The notes under the pieces were generated by a model, which searched no databases, had not been told where the DNA came from, and saw only the letters and a list, made by a program, of their open reading frames with translations. The position numbers were made by a program, and so were the translations under genes. From Batillaria attramentaria (lineage: Eukaryota > Mollusca > Gastropoda > Batillariidae): a stretch of DNA of 64,000 bases. Below are positions 1 through 10,944 of the stretch, piece after piece. The stretch covers positions 340,001 to 404,000 of the forward strand of contig JACVVK020000330.1 in NCBI GenBank assembly GCA_018292915.2. The letters run 5' to 3'. Position 1 is the first letter of the stretch. Every line of letters starts with the position of its first letter.

Positions 1-152
1 TCCAACATATTTTTTCCCTGAGTATTTGGCGCTAGATAAAATGTAGCTGTAAGGCAGCAGTACATTCTGTGATATGTCCCAACAGACAATGGACATAGAC
101 CGCCGCCTGTAGCTGGGACCCTCTCACCTTATGAAAGACTCTATGTCCGTAA

Positions 153-511
153 TGCCATGAATCGGCTCAAAGCGCCGCGAACTGAACCCAAGACGCACGC
201 TCACGTGAATCACACGCATTCTCTCACACACTGGACATAAACACATTACAATCACGTGGTGCGAAGGGTCAGCTCAGCTATTTCAATTTCGGAATTTAGA
301 ATTGCATTTATATTTCAAATTTGGTGGGCTGAACATTTCCAAAGCAGAGGGGGAGGAAGCCGGAGTACCCGGAGAGAACCCCCCGACGATCGGCCCGAAT
401 GAACGGTGCCACATACGAGAAGGAAAAATTCTTTGCCCCGAGTGGGACTCGAACCCCTGACCTCTCGCATTGGTGACAAGTCTCTTAACCACTAGACCAC
501 CGACCGCCCCG
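153..511 (-). mobile_element. SINE family A, near full-length copy
   Basis: This tRNA-headed retroposon is read on the minus strand. Its head has an A-box-like TGGTCTAGTGG near 490-500 and a B-box GGTTCGAGTCC near 445-455. The body continues through a conserved segment (TTCTCTCCGGGTACTCCGG near 360-380) and ends near the motif GCGGCGCTTTGAGCC. Four other copies in this window (843-925, 11945-12297, 28440-28680, 30862-31255) define the family. Pol III transcription of the head and LINE-supplied reverse transcriptase are expected for SINEs. No clear target-site duplication is visible here. Confidence 0.8.
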
Positions 512-842
512 TAAGATAGAAGGATGTTTCATTTGGCCGACCCGACCTGTGCGGCTTCTAATATTAGAGAAATACGACTTTCTTTGAGCCTTCGGTCCAT
601 TCTTGAACAGACGGGGGACTCGACAAAGTTTCTAAAAATAGCCACCAATAAGCGCCGTCTACCTGGTCCTCAGTCCGAAACCAAAATAACGTTGTCTGCT
701 CAGCAGGCGCTACACTTCTCGAACAACATTACGCCGGCAAGAGTCACGACAATGGGTCTCAGATGCTATATTGTGACCCAAATAACTGATTCTGAACTTT
801 AGTATGAGAATTTTGGATAGAGCAACGGTTCTGTGCTTTTTG
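512..842. other. Unassigned sequence with an unrecognised open frame
   Basis: A 92-codon frame runs from 524 to 802 on the plus strand between two SINE A copies. I recognise no domain, signal peptide or splice site linking it to an exon. It is probably chance or decayed repeat DNA. Confidence 0.3.
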
Positions 843-925
843 CGGGCTGAACATTTCCAAAACAGAGGGAGAGGAAGCCGGAGCACCCGGAGAGAACCCC
901 CGACGATCGGCCCGAATGAACTAAC
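843..925 (-). mobile_element. SINE family A fragment
   Basis: This segment matches the central domain of SINE A: the reverse complement of GGGCTGAACATTTCCAAA and the CGATCGGCCCGAATGAAC motif. Head and tail are both missing. It is followed by short GACT/AACT tetranucleotide repeats at about 918-962. Confidence 0.7.
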
Positions 926-1374
926 AGACTGACTGACTGAGTGACTGACTAACTAACTAACTGCGAGACCGACAACCTGTGCAGAGAGAATTCTCGTGGG
1001 TAGCATACATATAACTACTGTCTTGTGTTGGTTTCGTCTGCTAATTCCCGTCTCTGGTTTCATGACCATGACTAATATCGTCTTGTGCCTCTCGTCTGAC
1101 CTCAACACGAGTTGTCACCCGGTCACGCATTCCGATTTCTTTCAGGGCGGCCATATCGTGTAAAGTGTCGCGTGTTAGACCTGTCCCGGGTGGGAGACGG
1201 GGTGGGAGGGGTACGTAGGAGGGGAGGGGGCGGGTACTTGAAGCTTTTTATAGACTGGTTGTTTTAGGAAGTTTAAATTAACGCCGTTTCCACCACGTCG
1301 GAAAGATTTCAACGACAGGGCAACGAGGTTGGCTGGTTGTAAGGTTAAACGGGCCATTTCAATGTTTACTAAGC

Positions 1375-1605
1375 TAGCTTATGTTTCGCTCGTGATCGCG
1401 TCCGTACGCTCGAAATTCTCTATCTTGATGATTATCACAACTCTTACCGCGATACAATGTTGCTTACCGGCGCTTTGTGCGAGCGGTTGAACATTCAATG
1501 TCTACGCCAGTACAAAAATCTCACTCAGCGTATTAGCCGCGTCCACGAGTACGCTTCTGTCGGCTCAGTGCCAGCTTTAGAGACTCACCCACTTCACGGG
1601 TGCGA
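1375..1605 (+). repeat. Dispersed element D, diverged copy
   Basis: This shares an ordered set of motifs with 5043-5325 (+), 6828-7165 (-) and 17890-18240 (-). The motifs are TTTCGCTCGTGA, the GATACAATGTTG region, GCGAGCGG..GAACATTCA and TACGCTTCTGTCGGCTCAGTGCC. The class is unknown: no TIR, RT or tRNA head is visible. This is the most diverged of the four copies. From 1606 to 2348 I see no gene; a CAT/ATC-rich microsatellite lies near 1770-1811. Confidence 0.55.
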
Positions 1606-2360
1606 CTTTGAGGGTGCTCCCCCTTGTCCATGACACATCTCACGATGTGGATGATTACGCGGCCGGGAACGCAGGTGCTGTATTTCCCGGGCCTGGTAAG
1701 CGCTGGGGTGTTGATGACAGGAAGCGCGAAATACGGCTCTGTCACGCAGTCTCAAACCACATGGACCTCCATTAGCATCATCACACCATCACCATCATCC
1801 TCATCATCATGAATAATAAAAATTGCCCCAGCTTTTGAGCCCCCCTTGGATTCCGCCAAATGACCTGGGAGAAACATTACTGGAGATGGCACAGAGTTGG
1901 GGGGCAGCAAAAAGTAACACACAAAACACAACAACAGACAAACAAAAACTTTTTTTTTTCCAGTCCTGAAATCAAATTCACGACACGACCACTGACACTG
2001 TGAAAACTAAAAACTGCTACCTGCTGAATGTATGCAGTCATTGTGTTTGCTATGCTCTTAGTGCACACAATTTCTCAGATGCCAAATTACATTCACACCT
2101 GTGCATAAAGCAAACGGTCATACTTCTATTAAACCGCAGACTTGCAATTTGTTTTCCGCGTGTGGAGATAAGGGTAAGTCTCGCCGGGACACAGCGGTTG
2201 CATGGGATTTAAGGACAACATAATTTGTTTCACTTCCGCTGCTGACAGGTTAACCACGCGCGCCATAATGGCTCGTTAGGACGCATTTGATGGATTAACC
2301 CTTTCTGTGCGGCCGGTTGTCTTGCTCCCTGGGGACGTCAGTGTAAAAGCCCTGCTGTCC

Positions 2361-2549
2361 GGGTGGGTGGGTGGGTGGGTGGGTGCGTGGGTGGGGGTTT
2401 AACGTCCTTTTCCACCACATAGGGTGATATCAAAGACGGGGAAACGATGAAAAAGCCAGCACAAATATTTGGCCCCAGCCGGGATCGAACTCACGACCCG
2501 AGCATTAGAAGTCCAACGCTCTACCATTCGACCACCCCGGCTCCCCCCC
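2361..2549 (-). mobile_element. SINE family B, full-length copy with 12-bp TSD
   Basis: Read on the minus strand, the head is GGGGAGCCGGGGTGGTCGAA, followed by an arm resembling the tRNA-Arg(UCU) anticodon arm (GTTGGACTTCTAAT) and a B-box GAGTTCGATCC. The body is CCGTCTTTGATATCACCC..GTGGTGGAAAAGGACG and the tail is a run of CCCAC repeats. The copy is bracketed by GCCCTGCTGTCC at 2349-2360 and 2550-2561, a perfect target-site duplication. The next 740 bases hold no recognisable gene. Confidence 0.9.
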
Positions 2550-3303
2550 GCCCTGCTGTCCGACATTTCAAGGCTTTCACAGAATTAAACTTGTGTTTTG
2601 GAGCAATTATTGTGGTCGTGAGTGTGCCTGCATAGTAGAAATTGTCTATCAGGCTTTGAATGCAATTCACTGACGTTTGCTGGCTGTGCGAACGAGAATT
2701 TCAACGACCCCAAGCTTTTCTAGTCAGCCGCGTGTGACAAGACTGTGGCAGACGCTGTGCTTGTGTTTCCGCCGCTGTAACACTGCATGTCTCTACGACG
2801 CAGCGATGTTGCACGCCCACCAGCGGTTAAATGCACTCTCTTCCAGTTAAATCGGCTCGCCAGCGCACGGAACACGGTCCTACTTTTTCCTCGCCACGCC
2901 ATGTTCTCCTAGTCGTTGCACTGCATTCAGGAGAGTTTTAGAACCACGCTGTTGTAACTCTAACAGGACAGAATTTTGTTTTAAACGACTTCTTCCTCTC
3001 TGTGGAAAAAAGATAGTGGCTTGGGCAGATGGCACCAAAGACAAGCAACTTTAAGTTGTGTAGAAGAGGTTCGGGCCGTTTGAATTTCGTTCACACAAGC
3101 AGCATACGTCAATGAATGCATTCTGCATATCTATCATTAAAAAGACTACTCTGAGCCTGCAGGCGCGTTCACAAGAACAACTGTACTGTTCTAGAAAAAA
3201 ACAAAAACAAAACAACAACAACAACAACAACATATTTTAACCATTGCACGATACAACAACTTTTTTATATTACCTTTTCCTCTTCTGTGCCTCAGACAGA
3301 GAT

Positions 3304-3377
3304 AGTGGGTTGTGGGTGGGGGTTTGGGGGTTTAACGTTCTTTTCCACCACATCCGGGTGATATCAAAGACATATGA
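3304..3377 (-). mobile_element. SINE family B 3' fragment
   Basis: Only the 3' half of SINE B is present, from the GATATCACCC motif to the GGGT-rich tail. The tRNA-like head is absent, which is the usual 5' truncation pattern. Confidence 0.75.
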
Positions 3378-3414
3378 GCAAATAGCCAAGAAGTAGTAGT
3401 AGTAAGAGCCGGGA

Positions 3415-3586
3415 GGGTGGGTGGGTGTTTGGGGGTTTAACGTCTTGTTCCACCACATACGGGCGATATCAAAGACGGGGCAACGATGAAAAAAGCCACC
3501 ACAAATATTTGGCCCCTGCCGGGATTCGAACTCACGACCCGAGCATTGGAGGTCCAACCCTCTACCATTCGGCCACCCTGGCTCCC
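3415..3586 (-). mobile_element. SINE family B, full-length copy
   Basis: Head, B-box, body and GGGT tail are all present in minus orientation, 40 bases from the truncated copy upstream. It is followed directly by a (GA)n run at about 3593-3620. I found no convincing target-site duplication. Confidence 0.85.
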
Positions 3587-3588
3587 CG

Positions 3589-3623
<35 letters not shown>

Positions 3624-3956
3624 CTTAGAGCGGAAACAAGACAGACAGACAGGGCCAGAGACAAGCAGTTTATAATTCGAAGCTGGCGATCAATAGGGAC
3701 ACACTACAGGAAAAAATCATTCACTTTATCCTCGTCACGTATTGAAGTGCACGCAGACAAATATGTCTGCCAGACTCATATCGACAGCGACCTGACCAGA
3801 TAACGGGTCACGCGCCAGGAGGAGATTTCTGTCTGAAAACATCCCTTCCTCCATCTCCCGTCCCCACCCCACAGTCCCCCAGTCAGTCCATCCATTCACT
3901 TTTCGATCTATCCATTCATCCAAAAGCGTCTCAGTCTTTTCGTCCGCCAGGGAAGT

Positions 3957-4100
3957 TGATTGTGGGTTTCACGTCCTTTTCGACAACATCCGTGTGGTAT
4001 TAAAGACGAGGAAAACAAATTCAGCTCAAGTATTTTTTGGGGTGATCCCAGCCGGGACTTGTTGAACTCTCCACCCAAGCTTTGATGGTTCAACCAGTTC
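3957..4100 (-). mobile_element. SINE family B, degenerate copy
   Basis: A diverged minus-strand copy: GTGGGTTTCACGTCCTTTTC replaces the usual tail junction, and the CCCAGCCGGGA B-box region is still visible. C-rich low-complexity DNA follows (4098-4170). Confidence 0.6.
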
Positions 4101-4315
4101 ACCCCCCCCCCCACCTCCCGACCCATCCCCCGGGCTCCACCATTCCCCCTCCTCCCCCCCCCCACCCCTCCCCCTCCAAAGAAAAAAAGAAAAAAAAAAA
4201 CTTTGGAGCCAGAGATTTTAAAAATATCCCCCACGAAAACTGTCCAGCTACCACTGAAATACATGGCGCGTTTTTCTACTGTACAATAATTTTCGAATAA
4301 AATTTATTATATCTG

Positions 4316-4490
4316 GGGAGCCGGATCAGCCGAGCAGTAGAGCGGTTGGACTTTCAATGCTCGGGCCGAACGTTCGATTCTCGGAAGGGGCCGTAATATA
4401 TTACTGATCGTTACCCCGTCTTTGGTATCACCCATATGTGGTGGGAAACTACGTTAACCTTCCAAACACCCACCCACATACCCACCCAGT
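4316..4490 (+). mobile_element. SINE family B, plus-strand copy
   Basis: The copy starts GGGGAGCCGGATCAGCCGAG, keeps a mutated B-box (ACGTTCGATTC), the CCGTCTTTGGTATCACCC body and a CCCACCCACAT tail. Many substitutions mark it as an old copy. Confidence 0.8.
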
Positions 4491-4598
4491 CGTATATGCC
4501 GGTTCTCGGCTGTCCGTAACGCAAACCACTAAGCTGAACATTCTAAACGATGATCAGATGTGTCGTGTTTTAAATGGGTGAATTCCGTCTGTACTATG

Positions 4599-5042
4599 CC
4601 AACTCCTTGTGGGTTTCACGTTTTCCACAACATGAGTGTGGTATGTTTCGATGTGAATCCGCCTGTACTATTCCAACTCCTTGTGGGTTTCACGTTTTCC
4701 ACAACATGAGTGTGGTATGTTTCGATGTGAATCCGCCTGTACTATTCCAACTCCTTGTGGGTTTCACGTTTTCCACAACATGAGTGTGGTATGTTTCGAT
4801 GTGAATCCGCCTGTACTATTCCAACTCCTTGTGGGTTTCACGTTTTCCACAACATGAGTGTGGTATGTTTCGATGTGAATCCGCCTGTACTATTCCAACT
4901 CCTTGTGGGTTTCACGTTTTCCACAACATGAGTGTGGTATGTTTCGATGTGAATCCGCCTGTACTATTCCAACTCCTTGTGGGTTTCACGTTTTCCACAA
5001 CATGAGTGTGGTATGTTTCGATGTGAATCCGCCTGTACTCTC
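4599..5042 (+). repeat. 74-bp minisatellite, six copies
   Basis: Units start at 4599, 4673, 4747, 4821, 4895 and 4969 and are almost identical. Each holds GTGGGTTTCACGTTTTCCAC followed by AACATGAGTGTGGTATGTTTC. This resembles the 3' half of SINE B in minus orientation, as in the degenerate copy at 3957. 74 is not a multiple of three, so the frames across it are chance. Confidence 0.95.
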
Positions 5043-5325
5043 CAAATACTCTATAATACTCTGATGATAAGTACAACTCTTAATGCTATACAATGCTGTT
5101 TACACTTTGCGCGAGCGGTCCAACATTCAGATTCTACGATTGTTGCTACCTGGAGCGCTCAGTGTGGTCGCCGCGCCGTCGAGTACACGTCTGTTGGCTC
5201 AGTGCCAGCGTTACAGACGCTGTCACTGTCCAGGTGTCTAAGTGGTGTGATGATAGATACCACGAACACAACACAAAACGATCAGCGAACATAGAAATGA
5301 CAGCGTTAGCCCCTGTATTTTTTCT
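5043..5325 (+). repeat. Dispersed element D
   Basis: A well-preserved copy of the roughly 300-bp family: CTCTTAATGCTATACAATGC, then GTTTACACTTTGCG, GTTGGCTCAGTGCCAGCG and GTGTCTAAGTGGTGTGATG. It abuts the 74-bp minisatellite. No coding domain is recognised. Confidence 0.75.
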
Positions 5326-5835
5326 GTGTTGTGACTGAGCTGGGTTTTCCTTCCGGTTTCCGCATGCTAGTGATCACTTCTGTCGGTATAATTGTGACCG
5401 TTCTAGACAGCCGAGTCTTTGCTTGGTCAGAACACCGTCCACGCAGTAAGTCGGCGTTACCTTTGGCTTTATCATCTGACTTTTATCGGAATCTAATGTA
5501 ATTATCACTAACGCAGATAGCCTTAGCAGCACTTGACACAGAAATCTGTGATAGACAGATTGTACGGCGAAAGAACGGGCATGTGTCCGCTTTCTAGACC
5601 CACCCTAGACTGCTTTTTGAAAAATCAAGTTTGAAACAAACAAACAAACAAACAAAACAATACAACACAAAGAAAAGGTACATGTAGTGGAAAACGCATA
5701 GGACAGAGTCGCGCTTTTACTTTAACTATACCCTGCCAATTGATATGCACATGACTGAGTATCTTGGCATCTATACGGGAGTGTTCTTGATCTTTTTAAT
5801 CCCCCCCCCCCCAAAAAAAAAAAATAAATAAAAAA

Positions 5836-5866
<31 letters not shown>

Positions 5867-6425
5867 AATCGTGCTTTCCCCTTTTCGTTGTAGTTGTTGT
5901 TGTTTGTTTGTTTAGTTGTTTGGTTGGTTTTCTTTTCTTTCTTTCTTTCTTTCTCTCTTTCTTTCTTTCTTTTTTTTCTTCTTTGTTCAACTCCATTATC
6001 TACTTTTAACTGCCAGCGTTATATATTCAAGAAGTCCCAGTAATTCAAATGGATAAGATCAGTGCAATACTGAACTAGCTTGTGCCAGATAAATTCGAAC
6101 AGGGAACCGCTTAGTTAGCCTGTTTAAGCACTGACATAAGCATTAAAAAAAAAACAAAAAAAAAAAAAACACACACACCATCGTTTCGTAAAGGGCGTAA
6201 GCACCATGGATTCGATCAGCTCTAAGGGCAATTTACCATTTGGCGGGAGTATTTCGCAAGAGCATTTAATAAACATATATGCATATACATGCACGAACTG
6301 CTCAAGTGTAGATATGCATTATAAATACATTCAGACAATCAAACAGTGAATGCAGGCGAAGGAACGACACAGAATGAGACAGAACGCAGGTTAACTTGAC
6401 ATTCAAACGGGAGTAATGCGGCTAC
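5326..6425. other. No gene seen; simple repeats
   Basis: This stretch contains A-rich runs, an (AAAT)n tract near 5823-5867 and a pyrimidine (CTTT)n tract near 5930-5980. I see no exon, tRNA or transposon feature. Confidence 0.4.
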
Positions 6426-6429
6426 CATT

Positions 6430-6514
6430 TTTAATAATAATAATAATGAATTGTACTTATATAGCGCAAAATTCTCACAGAGTGACTCAATGCGCGTACT
6501 CCCGCACTCATACC

Positions 6515-6601
<87 letters not shown>

Positions 6602-6610
6602 TGAATCAGG
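6430..6610 (-). mobile_element. LINE 3' UTR and (ATT)n tail carrying a (TG)n run
   Basis: On the minus strand this follows the LINE stop codon at 6626-6628. It comprises (CTG)5, a (TG)n run (6517-6584), then a conserved tail ending GCGCTATATAAGTACAATTC and (ATT)n. The same tail occurs at 41880-41970 and 58650-58798, both in minus orientation. Confidence 0.8.
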
Positions 6611-6625
6611 ATGGCGTAAGTGGGC

Positions 6626-6822
6626 TCAGTCGAAAGCCAGCCGGAACAGATGCGTTTTCAAGTCAGCCTTGAAACGATCTATGTCCGACTGGTCTCTCAG
6701 GCCGGCAGGTAGTGCGTTCCAGAGTGACGGGGCAGCAAAGCTAAACGCGCGCTCGCCAACTGTTTTGAGGTTTCGACGGGGAACGTTCAGTAGTTTTTCA
6801 GATGAAGAACGAAGAGTGCGTG
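6626..6822 (-). pseudogene. L2/CR1-like LINE ORF2, C-terminal end
   Basis: The minus-strand frame encodes the characteristic end of a non-LTR retrotransposon polyprotein: RTLRSSS, then GERAFSFAAPSLWNALPAGL, then an FK.DLKTHLF motif and a stop. The intact protein would be an endonuclease/reverse transcriptase used for target-primed reverse transcription. Only about 65 residues remain, after the RT domain. Upstream the frame runs directly into dispersed element D instead of RT sequence, so the rest has been lost. The clade is assigned by the motif style only. Confidence 0.85.
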
Positions 6823-6827
6823 CTGTT

Positions 6828-7165
6828 TTTATGTTCACTGATCGTTCTGAGCTGTTTTCGTGGTATCTATCATCACACCACTTAGACACATGGACAGTGG
6901 CAGCGTCTGTAATGCTGGCACTGAGCCAACAGAAGCGTACACGACGACGCGGCTACCACGCTGAACGCTCCAGTAGTGTAACAACAGTCGTAGAATTTGA
7001 ATGTTCGGCCGCTCGAACCGCAAAGTGTAAACAACATTGTATAGCATTAAGAGCTGTACTAATCACCAAAATAGAGTCTTTCGAGCGTACAGGCGCACTC
7101 ACGAGCGAAACTGGTCCACAACATAAACTGGCTTAGCAAAGATGGATTAGGCCCCTTTAACTTGA
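6828..7165 (-). repeat. Dispersed element D joined to a LINE end
   Basis: A minus-strand copy of D: TTCGCTCGTGAGTGCGCCTG, TTAATGCTATACAATGTTG, GTTGGCTCAGTGCCAGC and GTGTCTAAGTGGTGTGATG. Its 3' end touches the LINE ORF2 C-terminus. Either D was inserted into the LINE or it is a chimaeric retroposed unit. Confidence 0.75.
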
Positions 7166-7217
7166 CTTTAAATTGGCGACTAATGGCCACGTTTATCGCA
7201 TAGACAGCTGAAGTTGA

Positions 7218-7392
7218 GGGTGGGTGGGTGTTTGGGGGTTTAACGTCCTTTTCCACAACATACGGGTGATATCAAAGACAGGGCAACGATGAAAAAGCCA
7301 GCACAAATATTTCTGTCACAGTCGGGATACGAACTCACGACCCAAGCATTAGAAGTCCAACGCTCTACCATTCGGCCACCCCGGCTCCCCTA
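7218..7392 (-). mobile_element. SINE family B, full-length copy with 13-bp TSD
   Basis: A complete minus-strand copy from GGGGAGCCGGGGTGGCCGAA to the GGGT tail. It is flanked by CAGCTGAAGTTGA (7205-7217) and CAACTGAAGTTGA (7393-7405), a 12/13 match. Confidence 0.88.
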
Positions 7393-7649
7393 CAACTGAA
7401 GTTGAACCAAACTGACAAACACAATAATGTCCGAGTCTCTGGAACCAGTGGACGTTTTGAGTGTAGCCTAATTGGTATCCCGAGATTCAAGTTCAGCGTA
7501 CACTAACACACACACACACACCCCGAATAACACCATCAACAGGCTCAGAACAATACGGGTGGACGGAAAGCACCAACCATTATTTTCAACGGGTGGCTGA
7601 CCACACTTCCTGCCAACACTAGTTCACGTGAATGAATCACGGCTGACTG

Positions 7650-9300
7650 ACTACTGTGGCAAAGGTCACATATTCCTACTGACCGAATTGTCAATCACCA
7701 CATGTTGTTCGATCAAATAGCGTGTGTGAAATGAGTTGATGCAAGTACCTGAGTCACACGTACTTACTGAGTGAATACTTGTCAATAAGCACATGTTGCT
7801 GAACGTGCTTGAATGAAATAAACTGACTGATATGTGACTGCCGACATAGGTCACAGCTGACTCGAGTAGAGGCTTAGTACCGACTCGGTGAATATCTGTC
7901 AATAACCACACGTTGTTCAACTTGAAGCGCATCAGTGAACTTGAATTACAGTGAGAACATTGGTCACACCTACATACTGACCGAGTGAGTATCTGTCAAT
8001 AACCACATACTAGCGCGTGAACTTGAATTACAGTGAGAACACTAGTCACACCTACATACTGACCGAGTGAATATCTGTCAATAACAACATGCTAGCGCGT
8101 GAACTTGAATTACAGTGAGAACACTAGTCACACCTACACTGATACTGACCGAGTGAATATCTGTCAATAACCTCATGTTGTTCAACTTGAAGCGCGTGAA
8201 CTTGAATTACAGTGAGAACACTAGTCACACCTACATACCGACCGAGTGAATGTCTATCAATAACCTCATGTTAGCGCGTGAACTTGAATTACAGTGAGAA
8301 CACTAGTCACACCTACATACCGACCGAGTGAATATCTATCAATAACCTCATGTTAGCGCGTGAACTTGAATTACAATGAGAACACTAGTCACACCTACAT
8401 ACTGACCGAGTGAATATCTGTCAATAACCACATGCTAGCGCGTGAATTTGAATTACAGTGAGAACACTAGTCACACCTACATACTGACCGAGTGAATATC
8501 TGTCAATAACCACATGCTAGCGCGTGAACTTGAATTACAGTGAGAACACTAGTCACACCTACATACTGACCGAGTGAATATCTGTCAATAACCACATGCT
8601 AGCGCGTGAATTTGAATTACAATGAGAACACTAGTCACACCTACATACTGACCGAGTGAATATCTGTCAATAACCACATGCTAGCGCGTGAACTTGAATT
8701 ACAGTGAGAACACTAGTCACACCTACATACTGACCGAGTGAATATCTGTCAATAACCACATATGTTAGCGCGTGAACTTGAATTACAGTGAGAACACTAG
8801 TCACACCTACATACTGACCGAGTGAATATCTGTCAATAACCACATGCTAGCGCGTGAACTTGAATTACAGTGAGAACACTAGTCACACCTACATACTGAC
8901 CGAGTGAATATCTGTCAATAACCACATGCTAGCGCGTGAACTTGAATTACAGTGAGAACACTAGTCACACCTACATACTGACCGAGTGAATATCTGTCAA
9001 TAACCACATGCTAGCGCGTGAACTTGAATTACAGTGAGAACACTAGTCACACCTACACTGATACTGACCGAGTGAACATCTGTCAATAACCTCATGTTGT
9101 TCAACTTCAGTGAAGCGCCGCGCGTGAACTTGAATTCAAGCTACAGTGAGTGTAATGGTCACACCTATTCATACTGACCGAGAGAATCAGTATCTGTCCA
9201 TAACCTATGGTTGTTCAAAGCTGATGAGTAAATGAGATAAACTGAGTCGACGAGAGTGCATGGTCACATTCATTTTACTCAAGCTGGGCCTAGTGAATAC
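7650..9300 (+). repeat. 82-bp minisatellite, about 15 core copies with decayed edges
   Basis: The core (about 7930-9135) repeats the unit GCGCGTGAACTTGAATTACA, GTGAGAACACTAGTCACACC, TACATACTGACCGAGTGAAT, ATCTGTCAATAACCACATGC, TA. Some units carry a TTGTTCAACTTGAA extension. Related but diverged units extend to about 7650 on the left and 9740 on the right. The centre is nearly uniform. The edges have drifted, as unequal exchange would produce. Confidence 0.93.
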
Positions 9301-9317
9301 CTGTTAAAACCCACATG

Positions 9318-9319
9318 TT

Positions 9320-9353
<34 letters not shown>

Positions 9354-9420
9354 TGCTTTTATAAAGCGCAGTATCCCTGCAAACGCTGGCTCAGAGCGCT
9401 GTTCACCGAAATAGCACGAA
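9318..9420 (-). mobile_element. Retroposon 3' tail with (ATT)n, inserted in old satellite units
   Basis: Read on the minus strand: AGCGCTCTGAGCCAGCG, then TGCGCTTTATAAAAGCAATT, then (ATT)n. This is the layout of LINE/SINE 3' ends elsewhere in the window, but no coding sequence accompanies it. From 9421 to 10320 there are decayed satellite units and no recognised gene. Confidence 0.6.
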
Positions 9421-10324
9421 TGAATTACAATTGATCAGTGTGAAGGCACGGGTCACATGTGTACTTATCGACTGAATCATAGTATTTGTCAATAACCACA
9501 CTCAGTGATGTTCAATGAGCATTGATGAAATCGGTAAGTCAGCTGTGACTGCTGGTCGCTCACCGGCATGTCAGTCAGTATACTCAATACCGAATGAATA
9601 CTTGTCAAAACTGATTCACATGTTGTTCAAATAGCGTGACTACTAACTGAATTACACTGGATGTCAGTGACGGCATGCGTCACGCTTACTTACCGACGGA
9701 ATACCCGTGTCAATAACCACATGTTGATAGTCAAGACATGGATCGGCTCAGTTTCAGTTCTCACGTGTTCAGTCAGTCCGATCAGTCCTCGCGTGTATAA
9801 AATACGCCTACTCACTCACACCTCTCCAAACTTCTCTAACACCACTCAAGTCACACTAGACTAGTGTTCGCTCGTCACACACATGGCCCGGTACAGAGTT
9901 CGCCTGCCCTTCAGTCAACTCAAACAAGGGCCAGTAGTAAGTAATTTCTCCGTTTCTCACTTCCCCTGCCTGTCTCGGCTCTCTCCGTATCAGTTTCACA
10001 CCAAACTGCCGCGCCGCACTCACGCAGACGGAGGTGAGACGGGGCCAGTGGCAGAGGCAAAGTGGTCGGGGCAGACACAGACAGGGCCAGCCAGAACTCG
10101 CTCTCCGCCGCGCAGTTGTCATCACCACGGGGTGTAACTAACACGGACGGCAGTGTTGCCGGTGTTACTTTACTTGAAACGTTTCAACGTTGATTGCTCT
10201 CGTTGAAAACCGTATTGCTGAAACAATGTTGTGCACGTATACGTCTTTGCACTTTTCTCAGGTTCACACCAACAAACCGAACTGTCCGGCCGCTGGAAAC
10301 ACTGACGTACTCGGTGCAAATTGG

Positions 10325-10372
10325 GGGTGGGTGTTTAACGTCCTTTTCCGCCACGTATGGGTGATACTCCGT
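10325..10372 (-). mobile_element. SINE family B 3' fragment
   Basis: GTGGGTGTTTAACGTCCTTT and CCGCCACGTATGGGTGATA match the last 50 bases of SINE B. The rest is missing. Confidence 0.65.
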
Positions 10373-10435
10373 GCTAATTAAATGTGAAAATGGAAACACT
10401 CGGTGCTGCTTAACTTTGAAGTTGGAAACACTTAG

Positions 10436-10500
10436 CCGCGAATTAGTCTTTGTGGCTTGCGAGGCGTTAGGCGTCAAAAACTCTCACTCACTCAACTTTG
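10436..10500 (+). mobile_element. LINE 3' tail-only insertion in a short tandem repeat
   Basis: GCCGCGAATTAGTCTTTGTG plus CTTGCGAGGCG and an (ACTC)n end match the 3' end of the LINE at 50000-50463. The insert splits a tandem array of about 32-bp units (CTCAACTTTGAAAATGGAAA..) that runs from about 10380 to 10555. Confidence 0.7.
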
Positions 10501-10944
10501 AAAATGGAAACACTTGGTGGTACTCAACTTTGAAAATGGAAACACTCGGTGTACTGTATAGAAACGTACTCGCGGAGCTACTTTTGAAGCATGTAGCACC
10601 CGTATAGACATCGTCAATTTTGACTACACCCCGTGTGGAGCGCAGGTAGCGAGGTGAGGTGTCTGTGCGGCGAGGTCGAGTCATAACGCACCCTAAGCCG
10701 TGGGACAAAGTTGAGAGGTCAGATCGCGCGGCGCGAGCTATGCCTGACGTTGACGTAATCCGCCGGTTGGGGGACGGTGTGTGACCGGACTGTGCCAGTC
10801 AGACAGCCAGGGCAGGCTGAAAGGGTCGAGTTCGCCACACAGTACTTATTTTGTACCCGAACTGAGTTCATAAAATTACAACTTGCACACCTGTGAACTC
10901 CGTCAGTACTGTGACAGGTGTTGTACAGCAGTACAGCATAAGTG

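Noticed and set aside
7930..9135. CRISPR-like array
   Set aside because: Whole units repeat in tandem with no unique spacers, and the genome is eukaryotic. The other minisatellites fail on the same ground.
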